DNA from: Enterobacter sp. R4-368
GTDB taxonomy: Bacteria > Pseudomonadota > Gammaproteobacteria > Enterobacterales > Enterobacteriaceae
Assembly (NCBI RefSeq): GCF_000410515.1
Contig: NC_021500.1
Location: 4,340,001 to 4,404,000, forward strand
Reading direction: 5' to 3'
Length of the DNA: 64,000 nucleotides
Of this stretch, positions 1-7,897 are shown one piece after another (the first letter of the stretch is position 1; the number at the start of each line of letters is the position of its first letter). The translations under genes and the position numbers were made by a program. Below the pieces are notes generated by a model. It was not told the origin of the DNA. It made no database searches and worked only from the letters and a program-made list of their open reading frames with translations.

Positions 1-121
1 TGGGGGGCACGCCAAGATATTGCTCAACCCGGCCGTTGCTGTGTTCAAGCTCAAGTACGCAGGAGTTTGGATCGTATCCGGCGGCGCGCAGCGCGCGGCA
101 GGAAAGGGGATGTCTTTTCAT
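1..121 (-). CDS. KTSC-domain protein (5' part only)
   Basis: The ATG lies at 121-119 on the minus strand and the frame runs off the left edge after about 40 codons. The peptide contains RALRAAGYDPNS, then LELEHSNGRVEQYLGVPP. This is the pattern of the KTSC family (small proteins with a Tyr-rich strand ending in Y-x-x-VPP), which are usually 60-75 residues. The molecular role of KTSC proteins is not established; some are fused to or sit beside nucleic-acid or phage functions. The true C-terminus is outside the window, so completeness cannot be judged. The Shine-Dalgarno is weak (a GAG about 13 bases upstream). Confidence 0.6.
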   Translation of the reverse strand, partial: MKRHPLSCRALRAAGYDPNSCVLELEHSNGRVEQYLGVPP

Positions 122-521
122 AATGTGTTCTGCTCAACGTCAATGTCAAAGTGGCACTTCTGCTATTGCTATCGGCAGTGGACGCGGAAAATTTACACTG
201 CGGCCAGGGATTTAGCGGCGTGCCGTTTAACCAGCGTTTACTAAAAGGGGGGGCAGGCACAGAACGGGATGCGCATTGCGCGTCGTTTCACGGTGTGAAT
301 CAGACGCCGGCAGGACGTTGCACAGCATGATCGCAGCCGTCCGGCTGTGACATGCACTTATTCGCTGTTCAGCGCGGCAAACCGGTGCGCAGAATGCCAT
401 GGTGCGGATTAACGAAAAGGGAAACCTGGCACAGTGATGTCATGGGGTAATTCATGCCTAAGCGGTGCCCTCACTAAACAGGAGAGCACTGTTTCGCGTC
501 GAGCCGGGCTGCACGATCCGG
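122..521. other. 400 bp without a recognisable gene
   Basis: This lies between the KTSC start and the end of the ADP-ribosyltransferase-like gene. Short frames exist on both strands, but none has a good ribosome site or a familiar motif. I see no clear terminator hairpin or repeat. Confidence 0.5.
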
Positions 522-1001
522 TTAGCTGAGTAACGAGATCCAGTCGCTGGGTATATCAGTAAAAAAGGTGGCTTCCTGCGTGGCTGTTCTGGTGCCAACA
601 ATAACGTATTGGCTTAAGTCAGGGTTCGCGTCGGTTAAAATATAGTACGGCTTGCGTCCATACATATGCCCTTGATCGGGCAGTTGTGCTCCCACGCTGC
701 CGTCGAGATTAAATTCAAAAAACAGCGCACTCTTCGGGGCGGTGATGCGATATTTATGTTTGCCATAAGAAGCGCCATCTTCAATACAGGAGGTCGAGAC
801 AGAATCCCCTTTAGAATTACTTATGATGTAACCGCCAATATCCACAAGGTTTTTAAAACCGTTGGTGACAATAAGCTGCTGAATATAGGCAATTGCCTGG
901 GCTGGAGTTCGCCCGCGGCACGATTCAATGCGCGGTTGGAACCCGGTTTTTTGTATTTCTGAAATAACACGGTTATCACCGCGATAATAAATAGATGGCA
1001 T
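522..1001 (-). CDS. Stand-alone ADP-ribosyltransferase-like protein (pertussis/cholera toxin fold)
   Basis: This is a 159-residue protein with a good ribosome site (GAGGAGA seven bases before ATG). The N-terminus, YYRGDNRVISEIQKTGF, matches the first block of R-S-E class toxins (YRxDxRxPxxIxxxGF; catalytic Arg would be R7). S69-T70-S71 is the STS motif of that class. Near the C-terminus TQEATFFTDIPSDWI (E143) matches the (x)xE block that ends in a xxIPxxxI strand. All three catalytic blocks are therefore present, in order. The residue two before E143 is Thr rather than Glu or Gln, which is unusual. There is no signal peptide, membrane segment or delivery domain, so this could be a detached effector tip, a cytosolic effector or a toxin remnant. 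No partner or immunity gene is obvious next to it. The class call is inferred from motifs only. Confidence 0.6.
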   Translation of the reverse strand: MPSIYYRGDNRVISEIQKTGFQPRIESCRGRTPAQAIAYIQQLIVTNGFKNLVDIGGYIISNSKGDSVSTSCIEDGASYGKHKYRITAPKSALFFEFNLDGSVGAQLPDQGHMYGRKPYYILTDANPDLSQYVIVGTRTATQEATFFTDIPSDWISLLS

Positions 1002-1463
1002 CTCTTTATCTCCTCATGATTACGATGGGTGTTTATCGTGCACTGCTGGTATTTAATTTTGGTTATCGGATGCGCATCAAAAAAAACAACGCGCCTCTCA
1101 CTGGAGATAAACGGTCGGTATAGTGACGTCATATTTATATCAACCCATTTGAGCTGATTTAAATATTATCCGCTACCTTGTGTTCATCCGATAATCACTT
1201 AAAGATAACGGTGGAAATAAAAAAACAAATCGGGTTTTTGGCGTAGACCTTTTATCCGGGGAGGGTAACGTATCCATTTGATTGCATAACTCTGCGCGTG
1301 CGCGGAAAGCACAAACATAATCCAAACGGTCAGAATGTAGGTAACTTACTGAATAGAAGTGAAAAAATATTGAAATGGCACCCCGGCTAACAAAAAAGTG
1401 CTGGCGAACTCGCGCCAGTTTTTTATGGGCTGCAAAGGAGCGATCGTTGCATCGCAGGTCTGT
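1002..1463. other. 462 bp AT-rich intergenic stretch
   Basis: This holds the upstream region of the ADP-ribosyltransferase-like gene (transcribed leftwards) and, near 1400, the terminator of the membrane-protein gene to its right. I see no convincing gene. Confidence 0.5.
1401..1424 (-). terminator. Intrinsic terminator after the membrane-protein gene
   Basis: The stem is CTGGCG / CGCCAG around a six-base loop. On the minus strand it is followed two bases later by a run of T, and on the plus strand by TTTTTT, so it may work in both directions. It lies about 40 bases beyond the minus-strand stop at 1464. Confidence 0.6.
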
Positions 1464-1964
1464 TTATTCGTCCTGTTGGGTAGAAACTACAGACGTTTTT
1501 TCAGCGTTCCGCTTTATAAGTGCCCGCACAACAGGGATTGCGTAAACCACAAACAATAAACAGTTTGCTGCAAATAACAGTGAAGTGTAAATATTGATCG
1601 CCAGGAAGGAGTCCAGTGAGCTGATTTTTACTATTACATCCAGTATTAACCTGAAGAACAGGCTGGAAAGATAATAGTGCGCGTAAGACAGAAACATGAA
1701 ACAGAATAAAATGGTGTAGTTATCGCTATCGTTTGTTTTTCTTATGCTGAATGAGCAATAGTAACGATTTAGCAAAAACAATAGTTCTTTATTGTTTGAT
1801 ACAAATAACAGTGCTGCAAACACCGAGCACATGACTATTGTGAAGACATTCTGCACCTGGTACGTGAAAGGTAAATCTGCCATTACCGTAGAATATGAGT
1901 AGGCGTAATAGCCAATCGATAAAACAGACAGCAGTAACAATATTTTTCGTATCATTTTTCTCAT
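1464..1964 (-). CDS. Small four-helix membrane protein, unknown function
   Basis: The chosen start (MRKMIRKILLLL) gives 166 residues. In-frame alternatives 39 or 45 bases upstream (ATG, TTG) have no better ribosome site. Hydrophobic segments lie at roughly 5-24, 37-55, 82-112 and 122-148, with a Lys/Arg-rich start and a polar C-terminal tail, which fits an inner-membrane protein with both ends cytoplasmic. I do not recognise the family. Base composition is AT-rich compared with the genes to the right, suggesting recent acquisition with its neighbours. Its position next to a toxin-like gene made me consider an immunity role, but the 460-bp gap between them argues against one operon. Confidence 0.5.
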   Translation of the reverse strand: MRKMIRKILLLLSVLSIGYYAYSYSTVMADLPFTYQVQNVFTIVMCSVFAALLFVSNNKELLFLLNRYYCSFSIRKTNDSDNYTILFCFMFLSYAHYYLSSLFFRLILDVIVKISSLDSFLAINIYTSLLFAANCLLFVVYAIPVVRALIKRNAEKTSVVSTQQDE

Positions 1965-2362
1965 CCACGGTTTCCCGCTCAAAACACATTCAGGTATTTG
2001 CATTGCCAAAGCATTGGCCCACCGATATGACTAACGGCACACCGCCTGTAAACTTTATGCATAAATTGCAGGCGCGAAGATAAGAAGGTGTCGTAAAGCG
2101 CAGTACACCGATGAGTAACATCGTGCGCAAAGGACTGACATTGTTGGTTGAAAAATCGCCAGATGTCATGCGCCTTCGTTGGCATGACAGCCATTTCATC
2201 ACCATGTGACGTTAAAACGGCAGCGTCACAGAACGCGGACTTACACAAAAAGCGGGAAGCGCGCGCGGTACTCAAAACACAAGGTATGCGAGGAAGGCTG
2301 TTTTGCCTGGCACATTTCTGAAACAATGCGCGTTACGTTTCACAAACCGAACAGGTGAACAG
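1965..2362. other. 398 bp between the membrane protein and the LysR gene
   Basis: This contains divergent upstream regions for the membrane protein (leftward) and the LysR gene (rightward). Overlapping minus-strand frames here lack start signals and known motifs, so I do not call them. Confidence 0.45.
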
Positions 2363-3250
2363 ATGGACAGAGTGATGGCGGTGGTGGTGTTTAATCGCAT
2401 CTGCGAGCTGGGAAGCCTGAGCGCCGCTGCGCGGGCGCTGGGTATTTCTCGCCCGATGGTTAGCCGCTACCTTGATGAGATGGAAAAATGGGCGGGCGCC
2501 CGGCTTATTCATCGTTCGTCTCGCCGCCTGACGCTTACGCCTGCCGGGGAAAATACGCTACTAAAGACGCGGCAACTCGCGCCGCTGTTTGGCGATATCG
2601 AAGGGCAATCGACGCGGGAAACACCCTCCGGCACATTGCGTGTCGCCTGTGCCCACTTCACGGCCAGCCACATTATCGGGCCGGTACTGCCGGATTTTCT
2701 GGCGCGTTACCCGGCGTTAAGAATCGAAGTCGAAGTGGGAAACCACCCGGTCAACCTGATTGGTGAACGCATCGATTTGGCGATTCGCATCACCAATAAC
2801 CCGGAAGCAGGGGCGATAGCCACCCGTCTCGGCGAGTGCCGCTCGGTACTTTGCGCATCGGCGGATTACCTGCGTCTGCACGGTACTCCGCACACGGTAC
2901 ACGAGCTTGAGCACCACAATTGTCTTCACTATAGCGGTTTCGCCGGGCAGTCGTGGCACTTCACCGACAGCGCACAAAACACGTGGCAAGTGATGGCGAA
3001 CGGTAATCTGAGCGCGGGGATCTCGGCGGTGCTGCGCGATGCGGCGATTGCCGGGTGCGGGCTGGCGCTGGTGCCGGAACGGGAAGCGCAGGAGGCGCTG
3101 AATAATGGCCAACTGGTCAGGGTGTTACCCGATCTCGAACCGCAACGATTGGGGATTTATGGCCTGTATCAGTCTCGGGAACATCAACACGCCGCGCTGC
3201 GGTTGTTTATTGATGCTATCCGCCAGCAGTTAACCAGCGTGCCAGAATAA
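2363..3250 (+). CDS. LysR-family transcriptional regulator
   Basis: The start is set at ATG 2363, because AGGTGAA lies five bases upstream and MDRVMAVVVFNRICELGSL is the usual LysR opening. The product is 295 residues. The N-terminal winged helix-turn-helix (residues about 1-60) contains SLSAAARALGISRPMVSRYL. The rest is the LysR substrate-binding domain, with a typical LRVACAHF strand at the domain start and GLALVPEREAQ near the end. It most resembles the DmlR/YafC-type subgroup. The genes it controls are not evident, as neither neighbour is an obvious metabolic operon. The effector is unknown. Confidence 0.85.
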   Translation: MDRVMAVVVFNRICELGSLSAAARALGISRPMVSRYLDEMEKWAGARLIHRSSRRLTLTPAGENTLLKTRQLAPLFGDIEGQSTRETPSGTLRVACAHFTASHIIGPVLPDFLARYPALRIEVEVGNHPVNLIGERIDLAIRITNNPEAGAIATRLGECRSVLCASADYLRLHGTPHTVHELEHHNCLHYSGFAGQSWHFTDSAQNTWQVMANGNLSAGISAVLRDAAIAGCGLALVPEREAQEALNNGQLVRVLPDLEPQRLGIYGLYQSREHQHAALRLFIDAIRQQLTSVPE

Positions 3251-3394
3251 ATAGCCATTTTATGTGGGGAATTCGCCGGGTAATAACGATGAAAAATCTA
3301 AAGATAATAGCGGTGTTGCGTACTCGTGCTGGCAATGCGCGGCAGCGCCATTGTTTTCCTTAGGTTTAATCTCATCATTAGCATTTAATTATTT

Positions 3395-3619
3395 GTGCTG
3401 TTGAGGCCAGTCTTATTTTTTGGTCAGCTATTGACGGCTGCGGTTATTTATCGGTTAAATGAAAGCCCGCCCGTTGTGAGTGAAACTAAAATGGTGATGA
3501 TGAACCTGGCCTTGATAGGCGTGCTGCTGATCGTTATCGCGTATTCTTTTTACAGGCACTTTCGACTTGTACGCTCAAGAAAAGTGGGTCAACCGCGTAA
3601 ATACGGCAAGAAGACTTAA
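3395..3619 (+). CDS. Possible small membrane protein
   Basis: This frame of 74 codons starts at GTG 3395 and encodes two hydrophobic stretches (residues about 4-19 and 36-52), then a very basic tail ending PRKYGKKT. An internal ATG at 3490 would give a one-helix protein of about 42 residues. Neither start has a strong ribosome site. A strong hairpin lies 15 bases after the stop, which favours a real transcript. The family is unknown. The call rests on frame, topology and terminator only. Confidence 0.35.
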   Translation: MLLRPVLFFGQLLTAAVIYRLNESPPVVSETKMVMMNLALIGVLLIVIAYSFYRHFRLVRSRKVGQPRKYGKKT

Positions 3620-3633
3620 CGGTATTTAATGTG

Positions 3634-3668
3634 AATTGCCTTTTTATCGATGGGATAAAAAGGCAATT
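3634..3668. terminator. Perfect 15-bp hairpin between converging genes
   Basis: Two 15-base arms (AATTGCCTTTTTATC and its exact complement) surround the loop GATGG. The arms contain A and T runs at the base, as bidirectional terminators do. It lies between the small membrane protein (plus) and the LuxR gene (minus). Confidence 0.65.
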
Positions 3669-3721
3669 TCATGTTGCGTCCTGGTTTTTATTTTGCTGAG
3701 TGTTGTAGTTATTTTTCTTTC

Positions 3722-4288
3722 TTAGCCGTAAGCGACCATTCTATTTATTTGCTCGCCCGGCGGCATAAAAAGTGGATCTTCACTCGTACTCTCATTTAAT
3801 GTGGAGTCGGTAAAGGAAAAAATGCTAAACGCATAGAAAATGTCAATCTTTGTACTCGCGGAGATTTTCTTTTTTATGTTGTCCTTGTGCGATGAAACGG
3901 TTTTTTTATTGATGTTTAATAGCGTTGAAATCTCCTCGTCACTTTTTTCGAAAATCATCTCTTTAAGAATCGCAATTTCGCGCCTTCCCAGACGGATCGT
4001 CTTAACATGCTGGCTGACTCTTCCGTAAACAAATTCGGTTAATATGTCCATTAAAACGCTGACCGGAACTTTATCGGGTATCACAATCATAGGTGTATGT
4101 GCCAACGTAAAGGGTATAAAATTACCTTTGGTTACCACTAATGTTCCCCGGCCAGAATAAGGAGCTGTAAAGTTAATTCCAATGTGCAAACCACTGCCGT
4201 TTCTGATTTCATTAACTAATTGCGTGATGCCTTTTTTGGTATAAGAGCAGGTGATTTTGCATAATATGACATCTATTTTTCTTTCCAT
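3722..4288 (-). CDS. LuxR-type (GerE HTH) transcriptional regulator
   Basis: The product is 188 residues with a strong ribosome site (AGGAGG six bases before ATG). The C-terminal half carries a LuxR/GerE helix-turn-helix, with LGRREIAILKEMIFEKSDEEI then LLNINKKTVSSHKDNIKKKI (residues about 99-142). The N-terminal part has no receiver-like Asp pocket or recognisable autoinducer domain, so its signal is unknown. It is AT-rich and divergent from the YjbE-like gene at 4591 with about 300 bp between them. This suggests that it controls that gene and perhaps surface or biofilm traits. This link is inferred from arrangement only. The C-terminal tail after the HTH (about 45 residues) is longer than usual. 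Confidence 0.8.
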   Translation of the reverse strand: MERKIDVILCKITCSYTKKGITQLVNEIRNGSGLHIGINFTAPYSGRGTLVVTKGNFIPFTLAHTPMIVIPDKVPVSVLMDILTEFVYGRVSQHVKTIRLGRREIAILKEMIFEKSDEEISTLLNINKKTVSSHKDNIKKKISASTKIDIFYAFSIFSFTDSTLNESTSEDPLFMPPGEQINRMVAYG

Positions 4289-4590
4289 ATTACACCCTCC
4301 TGGAGCGTCTGGATGTGCGTGTGTAAAATTTGCAGTTTGAAATTTTTCTCAATCCTTTGTGGTGTTCTTCTATGTCTTCTTTGATCTCTATCATACTGCT
4401 AAAAAATTGTTAACTGAGGATTATCTTATTTTTATTTTTAAGCGAAATGTGCATCCGTTGAGATAATTTGGTTTCGCTGAGGAATCTCCCATTTGTTTTC
4501 ATATTGTCGAGGAATGTCCTATTTTGCGATCCGTTTTTGCGATGGCGATTTAAAGTGCAGATGATCCCAAATAAATATGAGGACAGGATT
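4289..4590. promoter_or_regulatory. AT-rich divergent promoter region, LuxR-type gene / YjbE-like gene
   Basis: About 300 bp with high A+T separate the divergent starts. No gene is visible. The spacing is large enough for multiple regulator sites; I cannot assign exact operators. Confidence 0.4.
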
Positions 4591-4839
4591 ATGGTGCTTT
4601 TAAAATACATTATTATCGCTTTCGTATTTGTTATTTCTGAAATTTGCTACGCAGCGCCCGCAGAAGAAGGAAAAGCCGCCGGGGAGAATGCAGCGGAATA
4701 TGCAGTTGGCAGTTCAGCCGTCACCGGCGTGGCAGTTGTTTCTGCCGTAGCCGGTTTGCTTTTATTATCAATGGGCGGGGGAGATAACGGCAGCAATACC
4801 TCAACCAGCACAACGACGACGACTACGCCTGCCAATTAA
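4591..4839 (+). CDS. YjbE/GfcA-like exported Thr-rich protein
   Basis: The start is at ATG 4591 (AGGA about seven bases upstream), giving 82 residues. There is a signal peptide (residues about 1-20, ending CYAAP), then an Ala/Val/Gly-rich hydrophobic segment, then MGGGDNGSNTSTS followed by a Thr run. This layout (signal, small-residue segment, GGGD-N, Thr tail) is that of E. coli YjbE, the first gene of the yjbEFGH exopolysaccharide operon, and resembles GfcA. Here it stands alone: no yjbF, yjbG or yjbH follows. Its function is unknown beyond the association of these families with capsule or extracellular polysaccharide. It is divergent from a LuxR-type regulator. Confidence 0.65.
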   Translation: MVLLKYIIIAFVFVISEICYAAPAEEGKAAGENAAEYAVGSSAVTGVAVVSAVAGLLLLSMGGGDNGSNTSTSTTTTTTPAN

Positions 4840-5142
4840 CGGTGACGCTTTTTTAATTCGCCACGCCAGGGCTTTTGAGGATTTAAAACACAATGTCTGA
4901 TCGCACCGGAAGGTGTGAGGGGACGCGTCATCCCGACGCGAGCCGACAGCCGATCGGCACGCGGAAGGTGAGCATAGTGCGAGTTGCGGGAGCTGCAGGA
5001 ATGGATAAGGGGGACGCAGTGGCCCCCCTTATCTTGTTCATGACGCGGCGTTTAATTCATCACGCCGCGCCCGGCGTGTGCGGAACAATATTGCAGATGA
5101 TGCGTAAATTCTGCCCTGGGAAATCAGGATTCCGCGTGACGA
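4840..5142. other. 303 bp intergenic stretch with one hairpin
   Basis: No convincing gene. It contains the hairpin at 5004-5033. GC content rises here from the AT-rich block on the left to the typical backbone on the right, so it is a plausible boundary of the accessory island. Confidence 0.45.
5004..5033 (+). terminator. Hairpin, possible terminator
   Basis: A ten-base stem GATAAGGGGG / CCCCCTTATC surrounds a ten-base loop and is followed by TTGTT. The T tract is short, so termination is only possible. Confidence 0.4.
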
Positions 5143-5994
5143 TCACCACGTCATTTCGCCGGTGTTCACTTTTGCGCTCAGCTCCAGTGAACCCGCTTCT
5201 GCCAGCTTCGGATAAGCGGCGCTCATTGCTTTGATAACGCCCGCCGAGGTGTTATTCGCTTTCAGCGCCTGCTCGAAGGTATCGAGGTAATTAAGGGTAA
5301 ACGTAATGGCCTGCTCACCGGCGGGACGCGCCCCCAGGTAATGACCGGGGATCACCTGCTGCGGCTTCAGGCGCTGCATTTCGCCCAGTACGTCACGCCA
5401 CTGCGCACGTGCAGCCGGAGTTTGCGTATCGGCGCTCCAGACGTGGATGCCGCTGGAAATTGCCGTGCCGCCGAGAATGGCTTTATTCGCCGGGATCCAG
5501 ACATAAGCCGCATAGCTTTGCGGATGGCGCAGCTCCAGCGTTTCACCATCGATAGTAAAGTGGGTCGCCGTGGTCGCTGTCGGTACGGTTAAGGTGTGCG
5601 GCGCGCCGTCCTTCATCTGCGGTCCCCAGTACGCCAGCTTGGCCTCTTTTGTCGCTTCGATATGTTTCACCACCGCCGGCGAAGCAACCACCATGACCTG
5701 CGGCCAGGCTTTAACGATCGGTTCAAGGCCAAAATAGAAATCCGGATCGCCGGAGGTGATCACCACTTGCTTGAGCGTTTTGCCGCTGGCTTTGATCATC
5801 TCCACCAGTTTTTCGCCATCTTTCACGCTGAATTGCGCATCAAACAAAATGGCTTCCGTAGGACCAGAAACCAGCGTGGATGAGACGGCGAAAATCGCCT
5901 TTTCCTGCGGGTTATAAACCTGCACTTGTAACGGTGCGGCAACAGAAGAGGCGCTGGCGAGCATCAGCAATACGCCGGGTAGTTTACGGTTCAT
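5143..5994 (-). CDS. Exported MBL-fold (Vmh-like) protein with degenerate metal motif
   Basis: A 283-residue protein with a signal peptide (residues about 1-20, ending SSVAAP). The chain follows the metallo-beta-lactamase fold: EAILFDAQF strand, VVITSGDPDFYFGL, a long middle region, then QQVIPGHYLG. In active MBL enzymes the first metal motif is THxHxDH. Here the corresponding residues are T80, S81, D83, D85 and F86, so only the Asp is kept and the three metal His are lost, while the late His in PGHY remains. It may bind one or no metal and may not be a hydrolase. It is followed closely on its upstream side by the DsbA-fold gene (12 bp between them), so the two are probably co-transcribed. 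Confidence 0.75.
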   Translation of the reverse strand: MNRKLPGVLLMLASASSVAAPLQVQVYNPQEKAIFAVSSTLVSGPTEAILFDAQFSVKDGEKLVEMIKASGKTLKQVVITSGDPDFYFGLEPIVKAWPQVMVVASPAVVKHIEATKEAKLAYWGPQMKDGAPHTLTVPTATTATHFTIDGETLELRHPQSYAAYVWIPANKAILGGTAISSGIHVWSADTQTPAARAQWRDVLGEMQRLKPQQVIPGHYLGARPAGEQAITFTLNYLDTFEQALKANNTSAGVIKAMSAAYPKLAEAGSLELSAKVNTGEMTW

Positions 5995-6006
5995 GGTGGA
6001 GTTCCT

Positions 6007-6645
6007 TTAACGATATGTTTTTACGAGCGCCATAAATGCATCCGGATTGCCGTAATACTGGCCGACCGGAAGCCGCGTGTAACGGCCATCTTCCTGCACC
6101 AACACGGCGCAGGGGAAACCCGCTCCGGCGGCTTGTGCCATGACCATGCGGCCATATTGAATGGCGGCGCGGGCTTCGCTTTCCGCCACCTGACCGTTGA
6201 CAACAGGCAGACCGGTGGCGTGCTGAATCACCGCATTGACCACCTCATCGCGGGTGATATCACGGCCGTCCCGATACCAGGCTGTCTGAATGGCGTTAAG
6301 AAAGTGCAGTGCGTCAGCCGGTTCGCCAGATTGCTGTAAGGCTAACAAACCGCGAGTGGCCGGTAGCGAGTCGAGCAGCAACCCGTGGCGGGCGAGCAAC
6401 TCTTCTTTATAAGCACGGCCAAACGGCATACCGGTTAATTTCGCGATCCGATCATCATGTTCGTGCACATGGGCCAGCCAGTCGGCGTCCAGGCGGCGGC
6501 GCTGCGCGTCGATAAACAGGCCGCCGGGCAAAATATGTTGTCGTTCAGTGAAGTGTTCAGCCGTGCGGTTAATCAGCGGCAGTGCGCCATAACTCCAGCC
6601 GCAGAGCGGATCGATTATCCAGTACAGCCCAGCCTGAAATACCAT
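6007..6645 (-). CDS. DsbA/FrnE-family thioredoxin-fold protein
   Basis: The start is at ATG 6645 (AGAGAGAA upstream), giving 212 residues. The sequence opens LYWIIDPLCGWSYGALPLI. This matches the DsbA/FrnE/2-hydroxychromene-isomerase group, in which DPLCxWSY replaces the CxxC of DsbA, so only one Cys (in CGWS) is present. The inserted helical domain and the C-terminal GFPCAVLVQEDGRYTRLPVG strand, with a cis-Pro-like turn, fit the fold. There is no signal peptide, so it is cytosolic. It is probably the first gene of a two-gene unit with the MBL-like gene. The substrate is unknown. Confidence 0.75.
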   Translation of the reverse strand: MVFQAGLYWIIDPLCGWSYGALPLINRTAEHFTERQHILPGGLFIDAQRRRLDADWLAHVHEHDDRIAKLTGMPFGRAYKEELLARHGLLLDSLPATRGLLALQQSGEPADALHFLNAIQTAWYRDGRDITRDEVVNAVIQHATGLPVVNGQVAESEARAAIQYGRMVMAQAAGAGFPCAVLVQEDGRYTRLPVGQYYGNPDAFMALVKTYR

Positions 6646-6787
6646 GGTTATTCTCTCTTGTTGTGCAGGTGCCGCCCATTGTAGGCACATTGGCGGTGAA
6701 GAGAATTCCCGTAACCGGACATGCAGCGTTTCGTAAAACGATCAGATAACCCCGCCATGACGACAAAAATGCCGCAACGGCGGGGCG

Positions 6788-7768
6788 TTAATGCCCGTGC
6801 TTCGTGTTTCGCGCGGCAGCCCAGTGCTTGTACTGCGCAGGTGTCATGTTGATGAGCTGGCTAAAGGCTTTGCGAAACGCCGTATCTTCCGTATAGCCAC
6901 ACGCGGCGGCGACGTGCCTGATATTGGCTGACGGGTTTTCAAGCAGCAGGCAGGCTGATTCTATGCGCACACGCGTAATAAAATGTTTAGGGCTTTCGTG
7001 GGTTAAATCGGCCAGTTTTCGGTGCAAGGTGCGCGGGCTGAGATTCAACGCGCTGGCGAGTGCTTCGACGGTGATGGCCGGATTTTCATAGCGGATAAGC
7101 TGTTCGGCGCGCAGTAACAGCGGATCAATGGTGTTTAAAAAGCCGCGCGGCGCATAGATTTGCTGGGAGATTGGCTGGCTGTCGGCAACGGTCATATCTG
7201 CTGCCATTCTTGCCACTTCGTCCCCGGCATGCTGGCGAATAATGTGCAGCGCCAGATCCACCCACGATAGCGGTCCGCCGGTGGTGATCACGTTGCGCTC
7301 TTCGATTAACGCTTTGCCCCACACCATTTTGGCGCGCGGATAGCGGGCGCGGAAAGTGGGATACAGCCACCACGTGGTGGCGCACTCTCTGCCATCCAGC
7401 AATCCGGCGTCACCCAGCAGATACCCCCCGGCGCAGGCGCCGCCAATTTTCGCACCGCGCTGATGCTGTTGGCGCAACCACGCGACGGCTTCCGGGCTGG
7501 TCAGCGCAGGCAGTTTATTGCCGCCAAGCGCCATGCCGCAGGCCAGAATCACATCGGGCGCGGTTATGCTGGCAAACGCGCCATCCACCGCAATCGTGCG
7601 ACCTTGCGCGTCCGCGACCGGCTTCCCGTCAGGGCTGACAATGGCGATCCTGAACCGGCTGGCTTCAATGCTGGCGGGCAGAAGCTGGTTGGTTATCCAG
7701 AACATATCCGCAAGCCCGCTAATCGCAGACATCATGCTGCCTGCCGTGGCCATTATCGCTATCTGCAT
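6788..7768 (-). CDS. GlxA-type regulator (DJ-1/PfpI domain plus AraC HTH)
   Basis: The product is 326 residues. The N-terminal about 190 residues form a class I glutamine-amidotransferase-like DJ-1/PfpI domain, with ACAGGYLLGDAGLLDG at the nucleophile-elbow position (Cys in GACAGG). The C-terminal about 100 residues are an AraC helix-turn-helix pair (ITVEALASALNLSPRTLHRKL, then IRHVAAACGYTEDTAFRKAF). This is the GlxA layout, usually activators of small catabolic or stress operons. The gene is divergent from the hydrolase-azoreductase-YciI operon 130 bp away, its most likely target. The inducer is unknown. Confidence 0.85.
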   Translation of the reverse strand: MQIAIMATAGSMMSAISGLADMFWITNQLLPASIEASRFRIAIVSPDGKPVADAQGRTIAVDGAFASITAPDVILACGMALGGNKLPALTSPEAVAWLRQQHQRGAKIGGACAGGYLLGDAGLLDGRECATTWWLYPTFRARYPRAKMVWGKALIEERNVITTGGPLSWVDLALHIIRQHAGDEVARMAADMTVADSQPISQQIYAPRGFLNTIDPLLLRAEQLIRYENPAITVEALASALNLSPRTLHRKLADLTHESPKHFITRVRIESACLLLENPSANIRHVAAACGYTEDTAFRKAFSQLINMTPAQYKHWAAARNTKHGH

Positions 7769-7897
7769 TGTGGTTCTCCGCGTTATGTCTGATTTTGCCT
7801 GTTTAATGTCAAGTTCGCCATCTTACCACGCCAGAAACCCCTGATTACACTCTGCGCATGGTGTTTATAACTTCATCAATACGTGGCGGGAGAGAAC

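Noticed and set aside
1979..2326. 115-codon minus-strand frame between the membrane protein and the LysR gene
   Set aside because: No ribosome site, no motif, and overlapping frames of similar quality in the same region.
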